In this document: one piece after another, positions 16,183 through 26,998 of the stretch
Position numbering within the stretch: the stretch's first letter is position 1
Layout: each line of letters opens with the position of its first letter
NCBI RefSeq assembly: GCF_900111765.1
Contig: NZ_FOIB01000009.1
Span: 310,001-374,000, forward strand
From: Myxococcus fulvus
GTDB lineage: Bacteria; Myxococcota; Myxococcia; Myxococcales; Myxococcaceae
Reading direction: 5' to 3'
Length of the DNA: 64,000 bases
Position numbers and translations under genes: made by a program
Notes under the pieces: model-generated
What the model saw: the letters and a program-made list of their open reading frames with translations, nothing else
Database searches by the model: none
Told to the model about the DNA's origin: nothing

Positions 16183-19100
16183 GCGTGGCGCCCGGAGTCT
16201 CCCGTCCGTTCGACCAACGTGGGGCAAGATTCGGGTTGCGGGAGAGCGCCAGATTCAACGCCTCCCGCGCCTGAAGCCGCTCCCTCCGGGCGTCCTCGCT
16301 CCCTCCTGACGTGAGCTCCGCTCGCGCCAGGAGCAGCCCCGCGCGGTGGGCCTGCGCGTTGGCCCATCCGGGCCTCGCCGCCAGCGCCTCGTCCACACGG
16401 ACGAGACCGCGCTCCAGGAGGACCTTCGCGTCCGCGCCCCGCCCGGCGCTCCACGCCGCCCAATCCAGACAGAGCCGGACGAAGGCCAACCGGAAGTCAT
16501 GGCGCTCGGGCGCGAGCTTCAGGGCCTCATCGAACGCTCGCGCCGAGGCCTCGAAGTCCTCGTCCGCCCCCTGCCCCTTCGATGCGCCCCAGCGCGCACG
16601 GACCGCGAGCAGCTCCCCCTGTCCGCTCCAGGCCTCCGCCAGCCGGGGGTTGTGCTTCAGGGCCTTCTGGAGCGCTTCCTCGGCGCGCTTCAACGCAGGG
16701 CCCGGATCCCTGCCTCGCGCCAGGTCCTCCGCGGCCCCGAGCGCCTCGCTGGTGCCCAGGTTGGACCAGGGTTGGGCGTGCTCCGGCGCCAGCGCCACGG
16801 CCTGCTGATAGGCCTCCAGCGCCGCGCGGAGGCTCACGCCCGGGTCCTTCCCCGCCTCGCGCAGGTGCAGGGTCCGCACGGCGTGCACCTCGCCCAGGTT
16901 GTTGAGCGCTGGGAGCCACTTGGGCGCCACCTCGAGCGCCTTCTCATAGCTCGCCTGGGCCTGGGCCAGCAGCGGCTCCGAGGACTCGCCGCGCTCCCAC
17001 GCATCCTCCGCCTGACGACGGAGCACCCTCCCCACGCCGTTGTGGAGATGCGGCAGTCGCGGATTGATGCCCAAACCCTGGCGATACAACTCGAGCGCCG
17101 CGTTCAGCTCCGGCTCCGGGTCTCCGCCCGAGTTCCGTCGGCGCGCGGCCAGGAGGATGTGGGCCTCGCCTCCATAGAAGAACGTCACCACATGTCTGGG
17201 GTTGATGCGGCGGGCCTCCGCCAGCGCATCGCGCGCCCGGGCCAGGTCCGCCTCCTGCTCCGCGCCATGCAACCCCTCCGCGCGGGTGATGTATGCGATT
17301 CCCAGGTTGATGTACGGCTCGGGCAGCCGAGGGTCGAGCGCGATGGCCTCGCGATAGGCCTCCATGGCCTTCCCACGGGCCTCCCGCGAGGACAGCCCCG
17401 CCAGCTCCTCGTACTCCGCCCATTCCTTGTGGAGCAGCCCCCGCTGGTTGTGGAACCCGTGGTCCCGTTGCTCGGGAGCGATTCCCTCCAGCATCGCCAG
17501 GGCCTCGCGGAAGCGCTCGCGCGGGTCGCCGCCGTGCTCACGGCGGGACTGTCCCCACTGGAGCAGGACATTGGCCAGCTCGAGCCGGGCCTCGGGCCGC
17601 TGGGGTGCGAGCGCCAGCGCGGTCCGCAGGCGCTCGGAGGACTTCTGGAGCAGCACCTCCAGGTCCACGCCATGGCGGCCCCGGTCCTCCGCCCAGCGAC
17701 GGTGGAAGCGCGCCTCCAGGACGAGCGACTCGTAGTCCTCGGGTGAGGCGGCCAGCGCCCGCGCGACGGAGGCGAGCCCCCGCTCATAGGCGGGCCCCAC
17801 ATCGCCCTTGTCATACAGCTCCATCAACAGCACCGCGTACTCGAGCCCGGCCAGGGCGCGATGCGACGCGGGAAGACTCTCCGCGATGGCGATGGCCCGG
17901 GAGTAGGCGCCGCGAGCGGCCTCGAAGTCGCGCAGCGCCTCCTCACGCGCACCGGAGGTCCCCTTGCGAGTCGCGCGGGCCACCAGGATGTCCCCGCGCA
18001 ACATCGGCGCCTCGTGGAGCCAGGGCTGCTGGGTGCCCAGCGTGTCCAGCAGGCCGAGGGCCTCTTCCAGACGCCCCTCGTAGAAGGCCAGCAGGGCCGT
18101 GCCGTACTCGGGAGCGAGCCCCTCCGCGCCCTGGCTCTGGCGCAGGTACGCGAGCGCCGGGGCTCGGTAGTCGCGCTCCAGGTCACTCAGGCGCGCCTGT
18201 CGTTGCTCGGGAGAGCGCAGGCGCTCGGCCTCGAGCAGGTGTGCCCGGTAGAGCTGCCCCATCACCAGGGCCAGGGACTGGGCCACGCGGGGCTCTCGGA
18301 AGTCCGCGCTCCACGCGGACTCCAGGGAGCGGCGGGCCTGGGCGATGTCGCCCAGCGCGAGGGCACCTCGTCCCAGCGCGTAGTGTCCGGGGCCCCGCGC
18401 GCTCGGCCCACCGGTGTCGATCTCAGCGGCGAGCAAGTCCATCCGCTCGCGCAGCCGGCGCTGGTCCTCGCGCGTATCGTGCAGCGGGGCGAGCGCGGAG
18501 TAGCGCGCCAGGGCCTCGATGCGCTCCACCTGCTCGGTGAAGCGGCGGGCCAGGCGCTCACGCACCGAGGCCTCATGGCGGGTCAGGGCCACCTGCCCGA
18601 GCGCGCTCGCGACGACCAGCAGCATGGCGGCGACCACGGCCACGCGGCGCCAGTGTTTGCGCAATCGCTTGCGGAGCTGGTAGCCGGCGCCCCGGTGCGC
18701 GCGCACGGGCTCGCCCGCGAGATAGCGCTCCAGGTCCTCGGCGAGCGCGCGCGCCGAGTCGTAGCGAGCGGAGCGGTCCTTCTCCAGACACTTGAGGGTG
18801 ATGGCCTCCAGGTCCTCGGGGATGGCCTTGTCCAGCATCCGGGGTGGCCGAGGCTCCGCGGTGCGCAGTTGCTCCAGCACCTCCAGGGCCGTCTGCCCCT
18901 CGAACGGAGCATGCCCGGTGAGGAGGAAGTAGAGGCTGGCGCCCAGGCTGTAGACATCCGCGCGGCGGTCCAGCGAGGCGTGCTCACCACGGGCCTGCTC
19001 GGGGGCCATGTAGTGGGGCGTGCCCAGCAGCGTCCCATCCAGGGTGGTGCTCGCGGACCAGTCACGGGCGAGGCCGAAGTCCATGACATAGGGCTTCAGC

Positions 19101-19807
19101 GTGCCGTCATCGGCGCGCTCCACCATGATGTTGGAGGGCTTCAGGTCGCGATGGATGAGGCCCACGCGGTGCGCCTCGTGCACGCCGAGCGCGGCATCCC
19201 GGAGCACCATCACCCGCTGCTCCAGGCGCAGTGACGGCGCGAGCGCGCCGAGCGGCTGGCCGTCGATGAACCGCATGGCGATGAAGACCTTGTTCTGGAC
19301 CTCGCCGACCTCGTAGACCTCGCAGACGCGCTCGTGACTCACGCGGGCCTGGGCGCGGGCCTCCGCGATGAAGCGGCGCGTGAGCCATGACGACTCGTCG
19401 CGGACGAACTTGAGCGCCACCTGGCGCCGCAGGCGCGGGTCCCACGCGAGGAACACGCGCCCCATGCCGCCCTGCCCCAGGAGTCGGACGGGCTGGTAGC
19501 GGTCCCACCCGGGAACGGGGAAGTCCTCGGGCGCTATCGCGCTCCGTGCCTCGACGGGAGGCGGCACCGTGACGGTGTCGTCGGGAGAAGGGCCCGCTGT
19601 GGGGCTCGGAGCCGCGTGACTGGACAGGTCCTGACGCAGCGCCGCGAGCGTGTCCGCGGAGAGCCGTCCACGCTCCAGCAGGAGCTGGAGGGGGCGCTTC
19701 CCCATCCGGAGCGCCTCCTCGCGAATCGCAGCCACTTCGTCCCGGGTGAGCATGCCTTCAGCCAGCGCCACTCCGAGCAACGGCTCATCACCATCCTGGA
19801 CAGCCAT
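16172..19807 (-). CDS. Large Ser/Thr protein kinase with TPR repeats
   Basis: 1211 residues. An N-terminal 80-residue helical region precedes a Hanks kinase domain (about 100-370): GQGGMGRVF, catalytic Lys in VALKFV, HRDLKPSN, DFG and MAPEQA, all intact. One membrane helix follows at about 390-410 (RRVAVVAAMLLVVASALG). The C-terminal 800 residues are helical TPR-type repeats, visible as recurring A-x3-Y/G-x-A-L-x-P units such as EKALEVAPKWLPALNNLGEV. Such proteins are common in myxobacteria, where the TPR part probably scaffolds partners outside or beneath the membrane. Single gene, convergent with the paralogue cluster. Confidence 0.92.
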   Translation of the reverse strand: MAVQDGDEPLLGVALAEGMLTRDEVAAIREEALRMGKRPLQLLLERGRLSADTLAALRQDLSSHAAPSPTAGPSPDDTVTVPPPVEARSAIAPEDFPVPGWDRYQPVRLLGQGGMGRVFLAWDPRLRRQVALKFVRDESSWLTRRFIAEARAQARVSHERVCEVYEVGEVQNKVFIAMRFIDGQPLGALAPSLRLEQRVMVLRDAALGVHEAHRVGLIHRDLKPSNIMVERADDGTLKPYVMDFGLARDWSASTTLDGTLLGTPHYMAPEQARGEHASLDRRADVYSLGASLYFLLTGHAPFEGQTALEVLEQLRTAEPRPPRMLDKAIPEDLEAITLKCLEKDRSARYDSARALAEDLERYLAGEPVRAHRGAGYQLRKRLRKHWRRVAVVAAMLLVVASALGQVALTRHEASVRERLARRFTEQVERIEALARYSALAPLHDTREDQRRLRERMDLLAAEIDTGGPSARGPGHYALGRGALALGDIAQARRSLESAWSADFREPRVAQSLALVMGQLYRAHLLEAERLRSPEQRQARLSDLERDYRAPALAYLRQSQGAEGLAPEYGTALLAFYEGRLEEALGLLDTLGTQQPWLHEAPMLRGDILVARATRKGTSGAREEALRDFEAARGAYSRAIAIAESLPASHRALAGLEYAVLLMELYDKGDVGPAYERGLASVARALAASPEDYESLVLEARFHRRWAEDRGRHGVDLEVLLQKSSERLRTALALAPQRPEARLELANVLLQWGQSRREHGGDPRERFREALAMLEGIAPEQRDHGFHNQRGLLHKEWAEYEELAGLSSREARGKAMEAYREAIALDPRLPEPYINLGIAYITRAEGLHGAEQEADLARARDALAEARRINPRHVVTFFYGGEAHILLAARRRNSGGDPEPELNAALELYRQGLGINPRLPHLHNGVGRVLRRQAEDAWERGESSEPLLAQAQASYEKALEVAPKWLPALNNLGEVHAVRTLHLREAGKDPGVSLRAALEAYQQAVALAPEHAQPWSNLGTSEALGAAEDLARGRDPGPALKRAEEALQKALKHNPRLAEAWSGQGELLAVRARWGASKGQGADEDFEASARAFDEALKLAPERHDFRLAFVRLCLDWAAWSAGRGADAKVLLERGLVRVDEALAARPGWANAQAHRAGLLLARAELTSGGSEDARRERLQAREALNLALSRNPNLAPRWSNGRETPGATLTR

Positions 19808-20038
19808 GGGACCCCGCGGTCAGGAACAGGCAACACGGCTCCCTAGCATGTCCTGACGGGGTGAGACCGGGGAGCGGGTCACGAACGACATACCGCCCCC
19901 GCCATCCCTCGCCACCGCGTTCACTCCTGGACCACGAGGCCTTCAATGACGCTCGGCGAGAGGTGCCCACGAAGTGGGCATGACACCCGCGCACAGGCCT
20001 CATGCCCATCGACACACACGCGAAACACCCAGAGATGC

Positions 20039-20367
20039 TCAGTCGGTGTACAGACAGTAACCACTGTGAAGGTCGGGGCGATTGGGCCCCACATAGACAC
20101 CGCCGTTCGAGCAGGTCTTGTTCGTGGTGCAGAACGTGTACAACGCCGTCCCGCGAGAGTCGGTGAGGCAGACCCCGCCATGGAGGTCCGCCCGATTGGG
20201 CCCGGCGTAGACCCAGCCGGATCCGCAGTTCTTGTTCAGCGTGTAGCGAGAGATGAGTCGGCACTGGGGGCCAGAATAGAGGCAGATCCCTCACTGGCAG
20301 CCAGGAACAGCACAGACAGCATCGACAGATGCACGAGCATGCAGGCCTTCCAAAGAGAGAAGCGCAT
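20039..20367 (-). pseudogene. Secreted repeat protein gene broken by a frameshift
   Basis: From the ATG at 20367 the frame gives a convincing signal peptide (MRFSLWKACMLVHLSM and onward to LFLAASEG), then stops early. The mature part continues in another frame to the TGA at 20039. It reads GICLYSGPQC and then two repeats of the form C-x2-GxVYxGPNRxDLHxGxCL, with six or more Cys. The total length (329 bases) is not a multiple of three, and the second frame has no start codon. Either a real one-base indel or a sequencing error near GAGGGATC. The rest of 19808-20476 shows no gene. Confidence 0.6.
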
Positions 20368-20476
20368 TCCAGGCAAGAACTCCAAGACAACCAGCCCAAA
20401 TCAACACCCCCAGTGAATGGACTGAAGACAACCCAGTCCCGGGTCGGGTCGACCCTCTTCGCAACGCGTCCCTTCC

Positions 20477-21889
20477 TCACTGCCTGCGCAGCTCGTTCAT
20501 GCCAAACAGGGACACGCGGCCATCCGGGATGAGCGACACCTTGTACACGTAGGTGTCGGTGCCGAAGTCCACCAGGTACGTGTAGACACGGTCATCGCCC
20601 ACCACCTCCCTCTGGGCGAGCCGCAGCTTCCCCGTGGGCCCCAGCGTCTTCAGGCGCTCCGCGAAGTGCGGCAGCGCCTGCGAGGCGAGCCACGGCGGCG
20701 CGTAGGCGAACCGGGCCTCGTCCACCTTCCCCGCCCTCACCTCCTCGAGGAACGCCGTGAGCTGGGCGGTGACCTGCGGCTCGGTGTCCTCGATGGCGAC
20801 GAGCTTCGGCGGGCCGAGCGCGGGGTTGACGATGGCGGCGATGCCCTCGGTGAACCGCCCGGGGCTGGCCTGCGCCGTGTTCGCCAGCACGATGATGGAC
20901 AGCGAGTCCCCCACGTAGTGGGAGTAGTTGGCACGGAAGCCCTGCCACGCGCCACCGTGCTGGTGCAGTGGCTTGCCATTGCGCTCCAGGAGCTGCCAGC
21001 CGAACCCATAGGGATGCGTGGCGCCGCTGTTGAGCCGCACGGGTGAGAGGATTTCGCGCCAGCTCTCCTCGCTCAAGAGAGCGCGCTTCCGCACGGCGGT
21101 GTCCCACGCCAGCATGTCCTTCACGGAGAAGTAGAGCGCCCCGTCTCCCGTCGTGTTGAGCGACGGGGACACCCAGGTCTGGTGCTTCGGGGCGCCCTTC
21201 ACCAACTGATAGCCGGACGAGCGGTGGGGGATGATGTCGGCCTCGCTGATGCCGCGCGCCGTCTTCATGCCCGCGGGCTTGAAGACCTTCGCGTCCAGGA
21301 CCTCGACATACGACGTGCCCGTGACGCGATTCACCAGCAGGCCCAGCAGGACATAGCCGGAGTTGCTGTAGCTGAAGCGCAGGCCCGCCGGGAACTCCAG
21401 GGGCAGCGTGTAGATGAACCGGGCGAACTCCTCGTCCGTGTAGTCCTTGCGCTCGTCGAGCTTTCCCTCCAGGTCCTGGATGCCGGACGTGTGCGTCAAC
21501 AGGTGGCGCACGGTGATGGCCGCCCAGGACGCGGGGGCGTCCGGGAAGTGCTTCGAGATGGGGTCCGACAAGGACACCTTGCCCGCCTCCACCTGCGCCA
21601 TCACCGCCATCGCGGTGAACATCTTCCCCACCGAGCCCGACTGGAAGAGCGTGTCCGTCCCCACGGGGACACGGTGCTCCAGGTCGGCGGAGCCGTACCC
21701 CTTCGCGAGCACGACGCGCCCCTTGTGCACCACGCCCACCGCGAGCCCCACCACGCCCTGGCGCTTCTGCTCCGCCTGGACGAACGCGTCGATGCGCCCG
21801 CTCAGCGAGCCCTGCGCCAGCGCGGGCCCAGCGACAAGACCTCCGAGGAAGATGCCGATGACCACGAGGGACCACGAACGACCTTGCAT
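20477..21889 (-). CDS. Serine hydrolase, class C beta-lactamase/PBP family
   Basis: 470 residues from the ATG at 21889 (GGGAG upstream; a longer in-frame start lacks one). A signal peptide (LVVIGIFLGGLVAGPALAQ) predicts export. The three active-site motifs are visible: SVGK (nucleophile Ser and Lys, near residue 76), YSN near 168, and HGG near 318. A C-terminal domain of about 120 residues follows. The family covers beta-lactamase class C, D-alanyl-D-alanine peptidases and esterases, and substrate cannot be read from motifs. It stands alone, so it is not obviously an antibiotic-inducible ampC. Confidence 0.9.
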   Translation of the reverse strand: MQGRSWSLVVIGIFLGGLVAGPALAQGSLSGRIDAFVQAEQKRQGVVGLAVGVVHKGRVVLAKGYGSADLEHRVPVGTDTLFQSGSVGKMFTAMAVMAQVEAGKVSLSDPISKHFPDAPASWAAITVRHLLTHTSGIQDLEGKLDERKDYTDEEFARFIYTLPLEFPAGLRFSYSNSGYVLLGLLVNRVTGTSYVEVLDAKVFKPAGMKTARGISEADIIPHRSSGYQLVKGAPKHQTWVSPSLNTTGDGALYFSVKDMLAWDTAVRKRALLSEESWREILSPVRLNSGATHPYGFGWQLLERNGKPLHQHGGAWQGFRANYSHYVGDSLSIIVLANTAQASPGRFTEGIAAIVNPALGPPKLVAIEDTEPQVTAQLTAFLEEVRAGKVDEARFAYAPPWLASQALPHFAERLKTLGPTGKLRLAQREVVGDDRVYTYLVDFGTDTYVYKVSLIPDGRVSLFGMNELRRQ

Positions 21890-21987
21890 GAGAGCTCCCA
21901 CCACGCGCGAAGGACCCGCGGGAGGATAGCCCCAACTCACGGGTCGGTCGTCCGATGGCGCTCACAGACGCCTTGATTCCGACTCCC

Positions 21988-22572
21988 TCAGAACCGGCCG
22001 CCCAGCCCCAACATCATGCCTCCCTGGCTTGCCGACACCAGGGGTTGAATCTGGACGTCCGAGGGGGCCGGGGGCGCGCTGTTGGCGGCATGAGACAGCT
22101 CGTAGCCCACGAAGGACCCCAGGAGAGAGCCCGCCAGCGCGACTCCAGCCCCCGCGCCCAACCCTGCGCCGAGAAGCGTTCCACTCCATGTCCCCTTCCC
22201 GCCCAGGATACGCGCTCCCCACATGACGCCGATGGGTGCCCCCACGGCGGCGCCCACCAGGAAGCCCGCCGCGGCTTCGTTGAGGCATGCGCCGAGCCCC
22301 GCGTGGGATTGACAGGACCCATTGCCCACGAAGTAGCCAGGGAGTCCCATCGTCAACGAGGTCACGGACATGGCGCCGATCTCCACCGCGATGCGGGCAC
22401 TCGTGCGAAGCGCCGCGAGCGCCGCTGCGTCGGATGACGGGGCCGACTCCGGAAGGGGCACCTCGGGGCCACCGGAACTCTCGCTGGACGCGAGCGCGAG
22501 ACCCGGGGCCAGGAACAGCACTGAGAACAGCAAGGACCCCGTCGACAGGTGTCGGACCGTGATGACATTCAT
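21988..22572 (-). CDS. Exported protein with glycine-rich membrane segments, unknown function
   Basis: 194 residues from the ATG at 22572. The signal peptide is TGSLLFSVLFLAPGLALA-like. The mature part contains several Gly/Ala-rich hydrophobic runs (GAAVGAPIGVMWGARILGG, LLGAGLGAGAGVALAGSLLG) resembling glycine zippers, which would fit an outer-membrane-associated or pore-lining protein. Two Cys (SCQSHAGLGACLN) could pair. The end, MMLGLGGRF, has a terminal Phe as seen in outer-membrane proteins. No family recognised. Confidence 0.6.
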   Translation of the reverse strand: MNVITVRHLSTGSLLFSVLFLAPGLALASSESSGGPEVPLPESAPSSDAAALAALRTSARIAVEIGAMSVTSLTMGLPGYFVGNGSCQSHAGLGACLNEAAAGFLVGAAVGAPIGVMWGARILGGKGTWSGTLLGAGLGAGAGVALAGSLLGSFVGYELSHAANSAPPAPSDVQIQPLVSASQGGMMLGLGGRF

Positions 22573-22779
22573 GCGCCCGCGCCACTGCAAGCCGGGAACC
22601 CCTCCGCGCACGCGAGGAGTTTCCAGGGGATGCACGGCGCGCCCCCGCGACGAGGCCGCTGTCGTGTGCAGTCCGGTGCACAATCCCGTCCAGGGCGCGA
22701 AGCCCGTTGTGCGGCGCCAGCCCGCCCATTCGAGGCCATCGCGCTCGCGCAGTCGTGGGCGGCTCGTACGGACAGCGCT

Positions 22780-23292
22780 TCAGGACGTCTGCAGGAAGAG
22801 CGTGGCGTAGGTGCCCGGACACTCGAGCGCATACAACTGCTCGTTGCCAGTCGACAGGACCGTGCAGGCGCGGCTCGGCGGCCCCAGGCGTTTGCCCGAG
22901 AAGATGTTGTTCGCGTTGACGCCCTTGGCGAAGGTGCCGAAGAGCGTCTTCCAGCCCTTCTCGGGGACGAACGCATTGAGTTCGAGTCCACGGAGGAGTC
23001 GGGTCCCCTGGGTCCTGTGGACAATCACCGAGGCCACGAAGTGCGCGAAGCTCGGCAGCCGCTCCATCCCGTAGACATCGATGGAGAATGAAGCATCGCC
23101 ATACATGACGATTCCGGCCTGCTTCGCCTCCGTGAGGCCCATGTGGCTGAGGGTCTGCCGTCGCCTTTCGAGGTCGGGAAACGCGTCCAGGATTCCGCCG
23201 CGCTTCGGCAGCACCTCGAAGGTGGCACCGTGGGTGATGTCCAGATGAGGTGCGAGGAGCCCCAGCACCTCATCTCGAAGGGGGTCGTGCAT
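22780..23292 (-). CDS. Hypothetical soluble protein, 170 residues
   Basis: 170 residues, no signal peptide. The N-terminus is polar (DPLRDEVLGLLAPHLDITHG), followed by mixed alpha/beta sequence with ERLPSFAHFVASVIVHRTQG and a C-terminal ECPGTYATLFLQT. Codon usage looks coding. It is flanked by exported proteins on the same strand (32 bases to the next gene), but nothing in the sequence indicates a reaction. I do not recognise the family. Confidence 0.55.
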   Translation of the reverse strand: MHDPLRDEVLGLLAPHLDITHGATFEVLPKRGGILDAFPDLERRRQTLSHMGLTEAKQAGIVMYGDASFSIDVYGMERLPSFAHFVASVIVHRTQGTRLLRGLELNAFVPEKGWKTLFGTFAKGVNANNIFSGKRLGPPSRACTVLSTGNEQLYALECPGTYATLFLQTS

Positions 23293-23324
23293 GGCGGCTC
23301 CAGCCTACACCGGAGCGCCTGCCG

Positions 23325-23693
23325 TTACTGGAGGCACTCCGAGCAGGAGCCGGACAGCCGGGTGTTGGCGATGAAGGCGTTGAAGTCCGCCTGCGAGGTG
23401 ACGACGGCGGAGCCGAAGTCCGCGTAGACAGCCCAGAGCGAGGGCGTGGCCGCGGCGGACTCGAAGGTCCCGCGATAGTAGTCCACCCCATTGTTCGTCT
23501 GGAAGAAGCCCCACCCGTGATTGCGATTCCAGGGCAGGCAGCTGGCATGGGTCACCATGTAGCTTCGCGTGGGATTGCCCCCACGTCCCTTCCACAAGTA
23601 GCACGCGTTCACGGGCGCGGTCTGCGCCTCGGCGTCGGTCATCAGCAGGCTGCAACCCAGGGAAAGGCACATCACGAATCCGCGCATCCGCAT
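23325..23693 (-). CDS. Small secreted protein, unknown function
   Basis: 122 residues with a signal peptide (MRMRGFVMCLSLGCSLLM, cleavage probably near DAEAQ). The mature 100 residues hold four or five Cys (NACYLW, ASCLPW, SGSCSECLQ) and many aromatic residues, typical of a small disulfide-stabilised exported protein. The start is preceded by GGAGATGA at good spacing. It is the upstream gene of a possible unit with 22780-23292. No known domain is recognised. Confidence 0.6.
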   Translation of the reverse strand: MRMRGFVMCLSLGCSLLMTDAEAQTAPVNACYLWKGRGGNPTRSYMVTHASCLPWNRNHGWGFFQTNNGVDYYRGTFESAAATPSLWAVYADFGSAVVTSQADFNAFIANTRLSGSCSECLQ

Positions 23694-24602
23694 CGGTCAT
23701 CTCCAGTCGAGGCCCGCGGTGGTCGGGCGGGGACCATCACTGCAAGCCTCGCGCCTGGAAGCAGCGCCTCCTGGGAGGAGACACACCCGCGCCCCTGCTG
23801 ACGTGTCAATGGAAGCCCATGACGCGTCCGTTGACGTGTCTGCCCCCAAAAGCGCGATGGAGGCTCGAAGCTCCACGCAACCGGTGTCCAGCATGTCACA
23901 ACGGACCCGCCCTCCAGCGTGATTGCAGTCGCCCTCCAAGTCGCCTCTCACATCGCGTTCCAGACAATACATCTCACGAAACATCAACATCGCCACAACT
24001 CCACACTTCGCGACGACATTTCCACGCCGAGCATGATTCCATCACTCCACCGCAAGCCGTTCCTCGGTCCCGAGGAGCATGCCGATGGCAGACAAGGACA
24101 CCCAGCACGAACGAGACGGACGGCTGACGGGGAGATGTATCAGCGAATCAAGACTCCCCGGCCCCGCCACAGCATGGTGGAGCCGGGGCAGCACCTCCGC
24201 ATCCGCCGAAGACGACACTGCCGCGCTCGACAGCGAGCAGTCCGGCACCAGGATGTCTGTCTCAGCACCTGAGAAACAAGGTATTCCTGGAAAGAGGACA
24301 GATGATGCGCTATGAGCTGCTGGCTCCCTCCGAGCCACGCACGCAAGTTGGGCTCCTCGCCGGGTCGTGAAGCGCCCGCCGCGCTCACATGTCCGTCCAG
24401 CCCGGCAAGCTGGAGAGGCGGCGATGTCGGTCGTTGACATGTGTCCATGACACTCGAATGCATTTCGGCTGGAGGCCGGAGGACGTCGGCCATCCATGTA
24501 TTGCGCGGCCATCTGTCGGTCGCGAGAAGTGGTGTCGTTCATTCCACGAGGGGAGAGCGGTCCATTCCGGGCTTCCTCTTGCTTCTCGGGAGGAGTCAAT
24601 CG
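23694..24602. other. About 0.9 kb without a convincing gene
   Basis: Open frames here are short and lack start signals, domain-like sequence or consistent third-position GC. TGACGTGTC occurs twice near 23798 and 23832. The last 15 bases contain the ribosome site GGAGGAG for the lipoprotein gene at 24603. The stretch may hold promoters of both flanking genes, but none could be identified with confidence. Confidence 0.5.
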
Positions 24603-26990
24603 ATGCGAAGTGGTCCTGGTGTGCAGTGGTCGTGGCGGCTCGGCGTGATGCTGGCCCTTCTGCTTTCGGCGTGCGGTGTGGAACCCCTGGAGGAGGCGGG
24701 CGACGGGGCTTTGACGCATGAGCAGTCGGTGTCCTCGCTGACGTGGGACCCGTATGCGGACGCGGTGGCGCCGGGCACCAATGCGGCGGTGCTCAACGCG
24801 AGCGCGTCACTGGGCGCTCCCGACGGGAGGGCGGCGACGCTGCTGGGACTGCTCAACGCGGCGCTGGTCCTGGACCTGGGCCAGGGCGAGGAAGGCACTG
24901 GAGATCTGCGCGTCTATTACCAGGGCCTGTCGCTGGCGCTGGTGGCGCAGGTCGACTTCCTGAAGGCGGATGGGACCTTCATCGGCTCCAGCCCGTTGCA
25001 CCTGGTCGAGCTGGGCCTGGGGACGCATATCGCGGTGGCGACGTATCCGGGGAACGTGCCCTATCGCTACGTGCGCATCAAGGGCGCGCTCGCCGTGTAT
25101 CTGGTGGACGCGGTGGAGACGTCGCTGCGAGTCATCTGTGGGGACGGAGTGATTGGTGGGTCCGAGATATGTGACGACGGCAATCAGCTCTCGGGGGACG
25201 GCTGCAACAGCATCTGCGAGGTGGAGCCGGGATACACCTGCACGGGGCAGCCGAGCATCTGCGACAACAACCGGGCCCCCACCGTCGAGGCGGCTCACGC
25301 GACGACTCCCGAGGACACCGCCGTGAACATCACGCTCACGGCGTCGGACCCGGATGGCGACGCGCTGACGTACGCGTTCACCCTGCCCGGCCATGGAACG
25401 CTCACGGGCACGGGGGCGTCGGTGACGTACACCCCGAACGCGGACTTCAACGGAACGGACACCTTCCAGGTCACGGTCTCCGACGGTCGGAAGCAGGCGA
25501 CGGCCACCGTCACCGTCACCGTGACGCCGGTCAACGACGCGCCCGTGGCGACGTCTTCCTCGGTGACGGTGAGCTACAACACGTCGACGCCCATCACGCT
25601 GGCGGCCACGGACGTGGACGGGGATGTGCTCGGTTTCACGGTGACGGCGCCTCCCGCGAACGGCACCCTGTCCGGGACGGGTGCGCAGCTGCTCTACACC
25701 CCGAACGCGGACTTCCAGGGGACGGACTCGTTCACCTTCACGGCCAGCGACGGCGCGCTGACGTCGAACACGGCCACGGTCAGCATCACCGTCCGGGGGC
25801 CGCCGGTCTGCGGAGACGGCATCGTCGACTCGGGCGAGGTGTGCGATGACGGCAACCGCGCCGCGGGGGACGGCTGTCGAGCGGACTGCCGCGGCGTGGA
25901 GGTGTGCGGAGACGGCCTGGTCGACAGCGCGGCGGGCGAGCAGTGCGATGATGGCGGCACGACGCCTGGGGATGGCTGCGACGCCGATTGCCAGTTGGAC
26001 GCCTTCTCGAACGTTCCTCCCACGCTCATCAGCGGGACGCTGACCTGCACCACGGCCAATTCGAACACGGGCCGCAAGGCCGCGGTGGATGCGCTGGGGC
26101 GCTTCTACGTCGTCATGAACTGTGGTGGCGCGGTCCATGTCAGCGTGAGCCTGGACCGGGGCTTCACCTGGGTGGGCCCGACTCCACTGGGCATCACCAA
26201 CGCGGCGGAGGTCGCGATCGAAGGCGGACCCACGGGGACCGCGTATGTGGCGGCCACCAGCGCGGGAGCGCTGCTGTTCACCCGGACGGTGGACTCGGGA
26301 GCGAGCTGGGAGGCGCCGCGAACGCTCAGCTCCGCGGCCAATCCCACCGTCAGCCTGGATTCGACGGGTGACGCGGTCTACATCGCCGTCTCACGAGGCT
26401 CCGCGGGGGTGCGCGTCCTGCGGAACTTCGCACGCGGCGCGGGCGACTTCAGCGTGACGGACGTGGACCAGAACAATGCCTTCTTCGACGTCCTCGTGGA
26501 CAAGATCAGCGGAGATGTCTTCTCGGTGAGCGACGACCCCTCGTTCCGCATCCGTCGCAGCAGCGACCAGGGGACGACCTTCGGTCCGCAGAGCTCTCCG
26601 CCGGGGCAGGCGTTCTTCTCGGACTGGACGGGCTCCAACGGCTTCATCTACGTCACGGGCACGTTCGGGGATGACAACGTGGACGTCATCCCGGTCTCCG
26701 CGCCGGGGACGAGCACCCAGGTGACAGGGCTCCCCAATGACGTCCCTCCCGGATCCGTCCGTTCGATTGACGCGGACGCGCTGGGCAACGGCTACGTCGT
26801 GTCTCAGCGAGGGACGGGCAACATCCAGTTGGACCGGATGCTCGTGGGGGCCACGGTGATTCAGCCCACGGATGCCAGGACCATCGGGCCGGGCACCGTG
26901 CCCGCCGTCGCGGCGCTCCCGTCGAACGGCGGCGCATTGGTGGCGTATACGAACGGCACCAGCGTCTACGGCTCGGTGGTGGTGTACTGA
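24603..26990 (+). CDS. Large surface lipoprotein with DUF4215 Cys-rich repeats and cadherin-like domains
   Basis: 795 residues from the ATG at 24603 (GGAGGAG upstream). Signal with lipobox LLSAC near residue 24. A first DUF4215-type Cys-rich repeat ([24 protein letters not shown]) lies at about 178-220. Two tandem cadherin-like/Ig repeats ([34 protein letters not shown]) span about 225-400, then two more Cys-rich repeats to about 465. The last 330 residues resemble a beta-propeller/BNR-type fold. These features suggest an adhesive or cell-surface protein. It is convergent with the DUF1552/DUF1592 pair. Confidence 0.85.
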   Translation: MRSGPGVQWSWRLGVMLALLLSACGVEPLEEAGDGALTHEQSVSSLTWDPYADAVAPGTNAAVLNASASLGAPDGRAATLLGLLNAALVLDLGQGEEGTGDLRVYYQGLSLALVAQVDFLKADGTFIGSSPLHLVELGLGTHIAVATYPGNVPYRYVRIKGALAVYLVDAVETSLRVICGDGVIGGSEICDDGNQLSGDGCNSICEVEPGYTCTGQPSICDNNRAPTVEAAHATTPEDTAVNITLTASDPDGDALTYAFTLPGHGTLTGTGASVTYTPNADFNGTDTFQVTVSDGRKQATATVTVTVTPVNDAPVATSSSVTVSYNTSTPITLAATDVDGDVLGFTVTAPPANGTLSGTGAQLLYTPNADFQGTDSFTFTASDGALTSNTATVSITVRGPPVCGDGIVDSGEVCDDGNRAAGDGCRADCRGVEVCGDGLVDSAAGEQCDDGGTTPGDGCDADCQLDAFSNVPPTLISGTLTCTTANSNTGRKAAVDALGRFYVVMNCGGAVHVSVSLDRGFTWVGPTPLGITNAAEVAIEGGPTGTAYVAATSAGALLFTRTVDSGASWEAPRTLSSAANPTVSLDSTGDAVYIAVSRGSAGVRVLRNFARGAGDFSVTDVDQNNAFFDVLVDKISGDVFSVSDDPSFRIRRSSDQGTTFGPQSSPPGQAFFSDWTGSNGFIYVTGTFGDDNVDVIPVSAPGTSTQVTGLPNDVPPGSVRSIDADALGNGYVVSQRGTGNIQLDRMLVGATVIQPTDARTIGPGTVPAVAALPSNGGALVAYTNGTSVYGSVVVY

Positions 26991-26998
26991 GTTTTCAG

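Noticed and set aside
16172-19807. Long open frames on the plus strand across this gene
   Set aside because: They are antisense shadows of the kinase-TPR gene; their sequence is Arg/Pro/His-rich without domains, as expected from high GC.
23697-23996. Small Cys-containing open frame in the empty stretch
   Set aside because: No ribosome site, no signal peptide, and composition is not gene-like.
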